NCBI RefSeq assembly: GCF_018323885.1
Contig: NZ_AP024585.1
Location: 4,464,001-4,528,000 of the forward strand
Direction: 5' to 3'
Origin: Citrobacter amalonaticus
GTDB lineage: Bacteria > Pseudomonadota > Gammaproteobacteria > Enterobacterales > Enterobacteriaceae
DNA length: 64,000 bases
The notes under the pieces are model-generated. The model saw only the letters and a list, made by a program, of their open reading frames with translations, was not told the origin of the DNA and made no database searches. Below, piece after piece: positions 36,618 to 44,354 of this stretch (position 1 is its first letter; every line of letters begins with the position of its first letter). Both the position numbers and the translations under genes were made by a program.

Positions 36618-37051
36618 AGCAACGCGACCACCTCTTCCTGGGAACGTGCCGCCCGCAACTTCGCCATGCGTTCATCGTTATCGAGTAAGGCGACAATGGC
36701 GCGGATGCCCTCTTCAATATGCGCATTACTGTCCTGTGCACCAAACATAATGACAATGTCGGCGGCTTCACTGTCGGCAAACTGAATGGGCTTATCCAAC
36801 AGCACCATGCTAAAACAGTTGCGCTTCACCCCACATTCTGGACGGGCATGGGGGATCGCAACCCCTTCATCAAATACATAATACGCCCCATGACTGAGGG
36901 TGTTGTCGATAACTGCCTGACCGTATTCCGCTGAAATATACCCTTTTGCGACCAACGGTCTGGCCGCCAGTTGAATCACCTTCTGCCAGTCGTTTTCCGC
37001 GACGCCAACCTGAATGGCATCGGCCTCGATCAGTAATTCTTTTATCGTCAT
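36614..37051 (-). CDS. PTS EIIA component, ascorbate/mannitol type (UlaC-like)
   Basis: A 145-residue EIIA of the PTS_EIIA_2 fold. The phospho-accepting histidine is in AIPHARPECGV at about residue 68. It takes phosphate from HPr and gives it to the EIIB at 39602-39916. It is separated from EIIB and EIIC by the aldolase and an 89-residue protein, unlike ulaABC. GGAG lies six bases before the ATG. Confidence 0.9.
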   Translation of the reverse strand: MTIKELLIEADAIQVGVAENDWQKVIQLAARPLVAKGYISAEYGQAVIDNTLSHGAYYVFDEGVAIPHARPECGVKRNCFSMVLLDKPIQFADSEAADIVIMFGAQDSNAHIEEGIRAIVALLDNDERMAKLRAARSQEEVVALL

Positions 37052-37083
37052 GACGACTCCCTAAGCGCTTAATAAACCCGACG

Positions 37084-37353
37084 CTAAATATTCCGGCGAA
37101 TAACATTACGCAACTCATCTATACGCACAAAAAGCGAATCAATATCCTGCCGGTGCGTCTGGCTTTTGGCATAGACCGACAGCGCCCGGTTATAGATCAG
37201 CATTAATGCTTTCTGTATTTCACCATTACCCGGGTTGCCCTGCAGTTCACCTTCCAGCCTGGCGATTTCTCCTGCCAGAACACGGGACTGTTCATCATAA
37301 TCTTCCGGCGGGCGTGTTTCTTTTTTCCATAACGATTTCAAAGATTCAAACAT
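37084..37353 (-). CDS. Uncharacterised 89-residue helical protein in the PTS operon
   Basis: A small basic, soluble protein, MFESLKSLWKK at the start, then a predicted helix-rich body with heptad character (SRVLAGEIARLEGELQG; DSLFVRIDELRNVIRRNI). I recognise no family. ATG at 37353 is preceded by GGGGGATCG; a longer frame to 37389 has no ribosome site. It lies between the aldolase and EIIA genes, gaps of 59 and 32 bp, same strand. The proline-rich turn and amphipathic N-terminus could indicate a peripheral membrane or partner-binding role. Confidence 0.65.
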   Translation of the reverse strand: MFESLKSLWKKETRPPEDYDEQSRVLAGEIARLEGELQGNPGNGEIQKALMLIYNRALSVYAKSQTHRQDIDSLFVRIDELRNVIRRNI

Positions 37354-37412
37354 AGCGATCCCCCGCCCTGATGGACAACAGGGCAACAAAACATCATTTA
37401 TTAATAACGGAG

Positions 37413-38255
37413 TTATTTAAATAACGCGATCTTTTCCATTAATACCTGGGTGACGGCATTATTTGCCGGAATTAAAAACTTACGTACGCTGTCATTCACT
37501 TTGCCTTTCTCAAAGGTATTTTTACACTGGTCGACCCACTGTACGTTCATTTCCGTGCCGACATTCACTTTATTAATGCCTTCAGTGACGGCCAGGCGCA
37601 TATCGTCATCACTCACCCCCGTTCCCCCGTGTAATACCAGTGGAACACCGGTCGCGGCGCTGATCTCTTGCAGCCGCTGATGTTGAATCTGTGCCTTGCC
37701 GGTATACAAGCCGTGTACCGTCCCCACCGACACCGCCAGCATGTCGACTCGCGTTTCCTCAACGAAGCGTTTGGCATCTTCTACCGTCGTAAAGCAGATA
37801 TCCTCTGCCGCCACTGCTTTACCATCCTCTGAGCCACCAATAGCCCCAAGCTCGCCTTCCACCGTAATATTGCGCGGTCTGGCCATCTCCACCACGATGC
37901 GGGTATTACCGATATTCTCTTCCAGTTCCAGGTGCGAGCCGTCATACATGACCGAGGAAAATCCGGCATTCATCGCCGTCTCAATGGCGCTGATATCAGA
38001 GCAGTGATCCAGATGCAGACAGGTCGGGACATTCTCGCTCTCCGCCAGCGAACGCACCGCATCAACCAGCAGGCGATAACCCAGATATTCTGCCGTCCCG
38101 GTTGAAATCTGAATCATTAACGGGCTATTCGTTTTTTGCGCCGCTTTAAAAAACGCAGGCAGCATTTCAATACAGTGCAGGTTAAAGGATCCAATCGCTT
38201 TGAAATTTCTTTCCTGGCCGATTTTTAGGATCTCGTTGAAATTATACAGACTCAT
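37413..38255 (-). CDS. Class II fructose/tagatose-bisphosphate aldolase family protein
   Basis: A 280-residue zinc aldolase of the FbaA/KbaY/GatY family. Metal ligands and catalytic residues are in LHLDHCSD (about residues 80-87), EGELGAIGG, SVGTVHGLY and LVLHGGTGV. It should cleave a ketose 1,6-bisphosphate to DHAP and an aldehyde. Together with the operon's PfkA-like kinase it gives the two steps after PTS uptake. I chose ATG 38255 (nine bases after GGGGA) over 38261. It overlaps the EIIC stop by 14 bases. Specificity for fructose, tagatose or another ketose cannot be read. Confidence 0.9.
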   Translation of the reverse strand: MSLYNFNEILKIGQERNFKAIGSFNLHCIEMLPAFFKAAQKTNSPLMIQISTGTAEYLGYRLLVDAVRSLAESENVPTCLHLDHCSDISAIETAMNAGFSSVMYDGSHLELEENIGNTRIVVEMARPRNITVEGELGAIGGSEDGKAVAAEDICFTTVEDAKRFVEETRVDMLAVSVGTVHGLYTGKAQIQHQRLQEISAATGVPLVLHGGTGVSDDDMRLAVTEGINKVNVGTEMNVQWVDQCKNTFEKGKVNDSVRKFLIPANNAVTQVLMEKIALFK

Positions 38256-39609
38256 GAACATTTTCCCCTTTTGGCTTAGCGGATTTACCGTTTACGAACC
38301 ATGCCAGTGCGGCAACAAAAACAATGAACAACGCGACAAACAGCCAGTTATTCTGGAAGGCGTGGCCTAAAACGAGGCCGGAACTGATGACGTCAGAATC
38401 GCTGAACGTGACGCCGGTGAAACCGTAGGTTTCCAGCATCGGCACCAGAATCGCAGGCAGGAAGGTGATGAACAGCCCGTGAACTACGCCGCCGATCATC
38501 GCGCCACGACGGCCGCCCAGCGCGTTGCCAAAGACGCCCGCGGTCCCTCCGGCGAAAAAGTTAGTTAGCAGACCCGGCAGGATCATCGCCAGACCAAACA
38601 TCGGGAACACCAGCATACCGATGATGGAACCGACAGTGGTCGCCAGGAACCCAACAATCACCGCGTTGGGGGCATAAGGGAACAGAACCGGGCAATCCAG
38701 CGCGGGCTTTGCATCCGGCACGATACGCATAGCGATACCGCGAAATGCCGGAACCAGTTCGTTGAGCAGTAAGCGCACGCCGCTGTAGAGCACGAAGACA
38801 CCGGCCACAAACTGAATGGACTGCATGAAGGCATACATCAGATAGTTCACGCCGCCGGAGAACTGGGCGATATATTCCGGACCCGCCGCCAGCGCCGGAA
38901 TGAGGTACATCGGCACCATCACTACCGCCATGGCGAGATAGGTATCCTGTAAGAACTTGAAATTATCGGGTAATTCAAGGTCTTCCGTGGAGCGAGATCC
39001 TTTGCCCACCACTTTAGCCACCGCCGCCTGCACGAGATAGCCAATAGTACAAAAGTGCCCCAGCGCCACATCATCCGAGCCGGTGATGCGCCTGACCACC
39101 GGTTGCGCCAGCGCAGGCATCAGCACCGCCATCACGCCGCCAAAAACCCCGCCGGTCAGAATCAACGGCAGTCCGGTGAGCCCCGATTTATAGCCAATGA
39201 CCGCGCCAATGGTCGCCATCCACAACAACGCTTGTCCGGTCAGGAAGATGTATTTCAGCGGTGTCAGACGCGCGATGATGATATTGACGGCAAAAATCAC
39301 CATCAGGGTTAACGCCACTTCTGAGCCCAACTCACGGTTAGCTAACCCAGCGATGGCAGCCACATCGGTAATGTAGCCCTTCATACCAAATCCCTGAGTA
39401 AAAATATCGTTCAGGAAGGTCAGTGTGGCGACAATAATATTGATCCCGGCCATCATGATTAAAAAACCGAGCAGCGTTTTAAACGTCCCCTCTGCGGTTT
39501 TTCCCGGTGATTTCTTTTGCAGGATCAGTCCGAGCATCGCGATAAAGGCGATTAATATCGACGCCTGACCGAGCAAATCTTTAACGATGAATTCAACGAA
39601 GCTATTCAT
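38242..39609 (-). CDS. PTS EIIC component, ascorbate (UlaA/SgaT) family
   Basis: A 455-residue membrane protein with about 11 helices. The motif order of UlaA is kept: QKKSPGKTAEGTFKTLLGFLIM near the N-terminus, LTGQALLW, GHFCTIGYLVQ, the STEDLELPDNFKFLQDTYLAMAVVM stretch split over a helix boundary, and FPYAPNAVIVGF. It is the sugar channel. Family ligands include L-ascorbate and other, largely unknown, polyols or acids. Its start overlaps the EIIB stop. Confidence 0.9.
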   Translation of the reverse strand: MNSFVEFIVKDLLGQASILIAFIAMLGLILQKKSPGKTAEGTFKTLLGFLIMMAGINIIVATLTFLNDIFTQGFGMKGYITDVAAIAGLANRELGSEVALTLMVIFAVNIIIARLTPLKYIFLTGQALLWMATIGAVIGYKSGLTGLPLILTGGVFGGVMAVLMPALAQPVVRRITGSDDVALGHFCTIGYLVQAAVAKVVGKGSRSTEDLELPDNFKFLQDTYLAMAVVMVPMYLIPALAAGPEYIAQFSGGVNYLMYAFMQSIQFVAGVFVLYSGVRLLLNELVPAFRGIAMRIVPDAKPALDCPVLFPYAPNAVIVGFLATTVGSIIGMLVFPMFGLAMILPGLLTNFFAGGTAGVFGNALGGRRGAMIGGVVHGLFITFLPAILVPMLETYGFTGVTFSDSDVISSGLVLGHAFQNNWLFVALFIVFVAALAWFVNGKSAKPKGENVHESV

Positions 39610-39916
39610 AATGAGCTACCTTCAGATTCCGCTCTTTTAAAAACGCGACGATTTTGGCTTCAATTTCGTCTTTGTCCGTGAGCTTATTCAGAACCACGAC
39701 CCGTTTAATTTCTTCTTCACTGGCATCCGCCGTTAAGATGTCAGCAAAGGTTTTTTGCGTCAGGATCATGTCAGATTTAAACGCCCCTGCTTCAGATACC
39801 GTGGTATGTTCGATATGCGCAGGAATTTCCAGTTTCTTTAAAACCGCTTTCGCCGTCATTTCAATAGCAAAACTTGAACCGAGGCCGCAGCCACATACGC
39901 AAAGAATTTTCAGCAT
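39602..39916 (-). CDS. PTS EIIB component (UlaB/SgaB-like)
   Basis: A 104-residue EIIB with the phospho-cysteine loop CVCGCGLGSSFAIEM near residues 6-20. It passes phosphate from EIIA to the sugar carried by EIIC. ATG 39916 follows GAGGAGACC; a five-codon extension upstream is spurious. It overlaps EIIC by eight bases and the phosphofructokinase stop is 12 bases before its start. Confidence 0.9.
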   Translation of the reverse strand: MLKILCVCGCGLGSSFAIEMTAKAVLKKLEIPAHIEHTTVSEAGAFKSDMILTQKTFADILTADASEEEIKRVVVLNKLTDKDEIEAKIVAFLKERNLKVAHYE

Positions 39917-39927
39917 GTAAGGTCTCC

Positions 39928-40908
39928 TCAAATAATATTGAGTTGTTTGGCAAGTTTGTAATGATGTCCTTCTGTATCGACCAGACGTTTTTTCATACTT
40001 ACGAGATCAATCGGAATAGGTTTATTGCTTTGATTTATAATAATCGCTTTATTTTTCATCCCTGACTGGATGCATCGAACCACTTCGCTCGCCATGATGG
40101 TGCCCTGATAAATTTCTTCACAGGTCGGATCGCCATTACGTAAACCGTAACCAACAATCGTTTTACGAATGCGCTCGCCAATACGTGGTTCGAGCTGTTT
40201 TATCATGGTGTCAATCGCCCCCTGAAAACCGGGAGAATATTCTCTGGTGTAGCCTTCTGAGCACAGAATAATCACGCTATTCTGGACGGTCAGTTTTTGC
40301 CTTACCCGTTCCGCTAAGGCATCAAGCGACATCTGGCATTCCGGAATCAGGGCGATATCCGCATTGCATTTAATTGCGGATTGCAGCGTTAATTCACCAC
40401 AATATCCCCCCAATAATTCCACCATAAACACACGACCAGGTAGCGCTCTGCCCGTATTTCGTAAACGAGAAACCTCCTTAATAATCTGTTCACAGGCGGT
40501 CGAAAAACCAATCGTATAATGACTGCCATAAACATCATTATCGATAGTCATCCCCACGCCAAAACAATTAATATCAAATTCGCTCAGGGTATTGAGAAAC
40601 TGTAAACTGCCGTCACCGCCCGCCATAATTAACACATCAATGTGCAGCGACTTGAGTTTTCTGGCGATCGTTTCATATTCGTTACGCTGCAACTTACGGG
40701 TCGTTCTTCCCGAGGTAATGAGAGGTATTGCCGCGATAGAAAAATCGACCAAATCGCGCCATGCCACGTCATGATGATTTTTCTCCAGCAAGCCGGGAAT
40801 ACCACCATTGAATAAGGTAATTTTTGCATCCGCGAGTCGGGCAATCTGGAATATGAAATTATTTATTCCAGACACATCGCCCCCACTAATGACAATACCA
40901 ATTTTCAT
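39928..40908 (-). CDS. Divergent 6-phosphofructokinase-family sugar-phosphate kinase
   Basis: A 326-residue PFK-fold kinase, first gene of the seven-gene operon. It keeps SGGDVSGIN, the ATP-type AGGDGS motif and catalytic TIDND, so it is probably an active ATP-dependent kinase. Compared with PfkA in this window, GHIQRGG is GYGLRNG (histidine replaced by tyrosine) and MGRYCG is LGGYCG (arginine lost); both lie in the sugar-phosphate or allosteric region. A different ketose phosphate substrate is likely. ATG 40908 follows GGAGGAAA; upstream extension to 40980 rejected. Confidence 0.88.
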   Translation of the reverse strand: MKIGIVISGGDVSGINNFIFQIARLADAKITLFNGGIPGLLEKNHHDVAWRDLVDFSIAAIPLITSGRTTRKLQRNEYETIARKLKSLHIDVLIMAGGDGSLQFLNTLSEFDINCFGVGMTIDNDVYGSHYTIGFSTACEQIIKEVSRLRNTGRALPGRVFMVELLGGYCGELTLQSAIKCNADIALIPECQMSLDALAERVRQKLTVQNSVIILCSEGYTREYSPGFQGAIDTMIKQLEPRIGERIRKTIVGYGLRNGDPTCEEIYQGTIMASEVVRCIQSGMKNKAIIINQSNKPIPIDLVSMKKRLVDTEGHHYKLAKQLNII

Positions 40909-41391
40909 TGCGTTTCCTCCGAAGCACCCGTGGAAACATTTTTCCCTGACTTCAAGTCCGCTATTTGCAATGAAGATCACATTATGCTGATAAATTCAGA
41001 GGCGAGTAATATTGACAGACTGATTGCATGGTCAATTTTTGTGATGCCAATCACATATAAAAATGAAATTTATCAAAGCGTGATTTTTTAATTCCGTTAA
41101 TTATCATTTAGTTAATTGAAGCCCCCCTCATCCTTTTTACGCGCCCCTATTCTGTACGTCATATCGAGTTTATAAAAAGAGAGAAATGTGAGAAATATCG
41201 CATTTTTTTGCGTCCGGGAGGTTTATCAGCGCATTATTTCTTTCTGCGTCGCGTTGCAAAATGTGGCCTCGTGCACAAAGCCTGTTGATGCTTAGCCGAC
41301 ATTATGTCACTCCGCTCAGACATATTGCCGCTCATCTCAATACGAAAGCATCGTTAAAATCGTAGAAAAGAGGTTTTAACGGAGTCTCTCT
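40909..41391. promoter_or_regulatory. 483-bp divergent control region between the PTS operon and frvABXR
   Basis: No gene was found. TGTGATGCCAATCACA at 41040-41055 is a perfect match to TGTGA-N6-TCACA, 132 bp before the kinase start. A second site TGTGAGAAATATCGCA at 41187-41202 has one mismatch and is 190 bp before frvA. The region is A/T-rich in its first half. FrvR, encoded at the end of frvABXR, could bind here too, but no operator could be picked out. Confidence 0.65.
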
Positions 41392-41838
41392 ATGTCAGAG
41401 CTTACGGTACGTTGTATTGACCTGAATATTCAGGGCAACAGCACTTATTCCATTCTGAAACAACTCGCGGAAATGGCGTTTCGGAATGGCGCGATCACCG
41501 ATCGCCAGTTGTTTTTACAAACGCTGCTGATGCGGGAAAAACTGCATTCTACCGGATTCGGATCAGGTATCGCTGTGCCCCATGGCAAAAGCGCCTGCGT
41601 AGAACACCCCTTTGTACTGTTTGCCCGTAAAACTCACGGAGTGGACTGGCAGTCCAGCGATGGCGAAGCCGTTAACTGTTGGATCTGCCTCGGCATACCG
41701 CAAACCGGCGAAGACGATCAGGTCAAAATCATCGGCACCCTGTGTCGCAAACTTATCCATCAGGATTTCATCAATCAACTGAAGCAAGGTGACGCCACTC
41801 AGGTACTGACTTTGCTCAATCAGACCTTAACTTCATAA
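41392..41838 (+). CDS. frvA: Frv PTS EIIA component
   Basis: A 148-residue EIIA-fructose-type protein, with the phospho-histidine in GIAVPHGKSACV near residue 64. Same length as E. coli FrvA. ATG 41392 follows GGAGTCTCTC. First gene of frvABXR; ten bases separate it from frvB. The sugar of the Frv system is not known. Confidence 0.93.
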   Translation: MSELTVRCIDLNIQGNSTYSILKQLAEMAFRNGAITDRQLFLQTLLMREKLHSTGFGSGIAVPHGKSACVEHPFVLFARKTHGVDWQSSDGEAVNCWICLGIPQTGEDDQVKIIGTLCRKLIHQDFINQLKQGDATQVLTLLNQTLTS

Positions 41839-41848
41839 GGAAGCGGCT

Positions 41849-43294
41849 ATGGAGTCATCCTTACGTTTAGTAGCAATCACCAACTGTCCTGCCGGCATCG
41901 CCCACACTTATATGGTGGCCGAAGCGCTTGAGCAAAAAGCACGCTCGCTCGGTCATACGATTAAAATCGAAACCCAGGGGGCAAGTGGTGTAGAAAACCG
42001 CCTGACGCAGGATGACATTGCCGCCGCCGATTACGTGATTTTAGCCACCGGGCGTGGCTTAAGTGGTGACGATCGGGCGCGATTTGCCGGGAAAAAAGTC
42101 TATGAGATCGCCATTTCCCAGGCGCTAAAAAATATCGACCAGATTTTCACACAGTTGCCTTCTCATTCGCAGATGTTTACCGCAGATAGTAGCGTTAAAC
42201 TCGGTAAACAGGATGTCCAGCAAGGCAGTGTAATGAGCCACCTGATGGCGGGGGTTTCCGCTGCGCTCCCGTTTGTGATCGGTGGCGGTATCCTGGTCGC
42301 CATCGCGAATATGCTGGTGCAGTTCGGCTTGCCGTATACCGATATGTCGAAGGGTGCGCCGTCATTTACCTGGATTATCGAATCCATCGGCTATCTGGGC
42401 TTCACCTTTATGATCCCCATTATGGGGGCGTATATCGCGTGGTCGATTGCCGACAAACCCGCATTTGCCCCGGCGTTTCTGGTCTGCTATCTGGCTAACG
42501 ACAAAGGATTGCTCGGCACCCAGTCTGGTGCTGGTTTTCTCGGCGCGGTGGTACTGGGTTTGGCAATCGGCTATTTCGTGCTGTGGTTTCGCAAAGTCCG
42601 TCTCGGCAAAGCGCTCCAGCCGTTGCTTGGCTCGATGCTAATCCCATTCGCCACTTTGCTGGTGTTTGGCGTGCTGACGTATTACGTTATTGGTCCGGTG
42701 ATGTCGGATCTGATGAGCGGCCTGCTGCACTTCCTGAACACGATCCCCCCGTCCATGAAAATGGGCGCCGCCTTCCTCGTTGGCGCGATGCTGGCATTTG
42801 ATATGGGTGGGCCCATCAACAAAACCGCATGGTTTTTCTGCTTCTCACTGCTGGAAAAACATATCTATGACTGGTACGCCATCGTCGGCGTAGTGGCGCT
42901 AATGCCTCCCGTCGCGGCAGGCATTGCCACGTATCTGACACCCAAACTGTTTACCTCACAGGAGAAGGCCGCCGCGAGCAGCGCGATTGTGGTCGGCGCC
43001 ACTGTCGCCACCGAACCCGCAATTCCTTACGCCCTGGCCGCCCCGCTGCCAATGATTACCGCCAATACACTCTCCGGTGGTATTACCGGAATGCTGGTGA
43101 TCGCTTTCGGAATCAAACGCCTCGCGCCGGGATTAGGTATTTTTGATCCGCTGATTGGCCTGATGTCGCCGGTAGGCTCCTTTTACCTGGTGCTGGCTAT
43201 TGGCCTCGCACTGAACATTGCGTTGATTATCATCCTGAAAGGGCTGTGGCTGAGACGCAAGACCGCGCAACAGGAACATGCACATGAACATTAA
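41849..43294 (+). CDS. frvB: Frv PTS EIIBC component
   Basis: A 481-residue fusion: EIIB-fructose domain (1-105) with phospho-cysteine in TNCPAGIAHTYMVAEAL, then an EIIC-fructose domain with about ten helices, including the GGGILVAIANML and FDMGGPINKTAW motifs of the family. It imports and phosphorylates an unidentified sugar. Stop overlaps frvX by 11 bases. Confidence 0.94.
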   Translation: MESSLRLVAITNCPAGIAHTYMVAEALEQKARSLGHTIKIETQGASGVENRLTQDDIAAADYVILATGRGLSGDDRARFAGKKVYEIAISQALKNIDQIFTQLPSHSQMFTADSSVKLGKQDVQQGSVMSHLMAGVSAALPFVIGGGILVAIANMLVQFGLPYTDMSKGAPSFTWIIESIGYLGFTFMIPIMGAYIAWSIADKPAFAPAFLVCYLANDKGLLGTQSGAGFLGAVVLGLAIGYFVLWFRKVRLGKALQPLLGSMLIPFATLLVFGVLTYYVIGPVMSDLMSGLLHFLNTIPPSMKMGAAFLVGAMLAFDMGGPINKTAWFFCFSLLEKHIYDWYAIVGVVALMPPVAAGIATYLTPKLFTSQEKAAASSAIVVGATVATEPAIPYALAAPLPMITANTLSGGITGMLVIAFGIKRLAPGLGIFDPLIGLMSPVGSFYLVLAIGLALNIALIIILKGLWLRRKTAQQEHAHEH

Positions 43295-44354
43295 GTTACT
43301 TCAGCAATTATGCGAAGCCAGCGCGGTCAGTGGCGATGAACAAGAAGTGCGCGCAATTCTCATCAATGAGCTGGAATCCTGCGTGGATGAAATGACGTTT
43401 GACGGCCTCGGCAGTTTTGTTGCTCGTAAAGGTCATTGTGGGCCAAAGGTGGCAGTCGTCGGTCATATGGATGAAGTCGGCTTTATGGTCACACATATCG
43501 ACGATAGCGGTTTTCTGCATTTTACGACAATTGGGAGTTGGTGGAGTCAGTCGATGCTGAACCACCGGGTCACTATTTGTACCCGCAAGCGATTTAAAAT
43601 CCCTGGTATTATCGGTTCCGTTGCACCGCATGCCCTCACCGAAAAACAGAAACATCAACCACTGACATTTGACGAAATGTTCATTGATATTGGCGCGAGC
43701 AGCCGCGAAGAGGTAGAAAAGCGCGGTATTGCGATCGGTGACTTCATTAGCCCAGAGGCGAACTTTGCCTGCTGGGGCGACGACAAAATCGTCGGCAAAG
43801 CACTGGATAATCGTGTCGGCTGCGCCCTGATGGCAGAACTTTTGCAGTCCGTCGATAATCCTAATATCACCCTCTATGGCGTGGGCAGTGTGGAGGAAGA
43901 GGTGGGGCTGCGCGGCGCGCAAACCTCAGCAGAACACATCAGGCCCGACGTGGTTATCGTCCTGGATACTGCTGTTGCTGGTGATGTCCCTGGAATCGAC
44001 AACACCAAATACCCATTGAAACTGGGTGAAGGTCCAGGGCTCATGCTGTTTGATAAACGTTATTTCCCAAATCAACAGCTGGTCGCTGCATTAAGGACGA
44101 GTGCAGAAAACAGTGGCGCCCCTTTACAGTTCTGTACCATGAAAACCGGAGCAACAGACGGTGGACGCTACAATGTGATGGGTGGCGGGCGCCCCGTTGC
44201 AGCACTCTGTTTGCCCACCCGCTATCTGCATGCCAATAGCGGCATGATTTCTGCAAAAGATTATGATGCATTGTTTACGTTAGTCCGTGAGCTGCTGACT
44301 TCATTGACGGCAGAGCAGATCAAAACTTTCACCGACTTTCGCCGGGTGATCTGA
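43284..44354 (+). CDS. frvX: M42-family metallopeptidase/glucanase-like protein FrvX
   Basis: A 356-residue enzyme of the M42 aminopeptidase family. Co-catalytic metal ligands are visible as the histidine in VVGHMDEVGF, the aspartate in GKALDNRVGC, glutamates in VEEEVGLRGA, aspartate in VLDTAVAGD and a histidine in TRYLHANSG. E. coli FrvX is annotated as peptidase or endo-glucanase; its role in a PTS operon is unexplained. I chose ATG 43284, eight bases after AGGA, over 43278. It overlaps frvR (TGATG). Confidence 0.92.
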   Translation: MNIKLLQQLCEASAVSGDEQEVRAILINELESCVDEMTFDGLGSFVARKGHCGPKVAVVGHMDEVGFMVTHIDDSGFLHFTTIGSWWSQSMLNHRVTICTRKRFKIPGIIGSVAPHALTEKQKHQPLTFDEMFIDIGASSREEVEKRGIAIGDFISPEANFACWGDDKIVGKALDNRVGCALMAELLQSVDNPNITLYGVGSVEEEVGLRGAQTSAEHIRPDVVIVLDTAVAGDVPGIDNTKYPLKLGEGPGLMLFDKRYFPNQQLVAALRTSAENSGAPLQFCTMKTGATDGGRYNVMGGGRPVAALCLPTRYLHANSGMISAKDYDALFTLVRELLTSLTAEQIKTFTDFRRVI

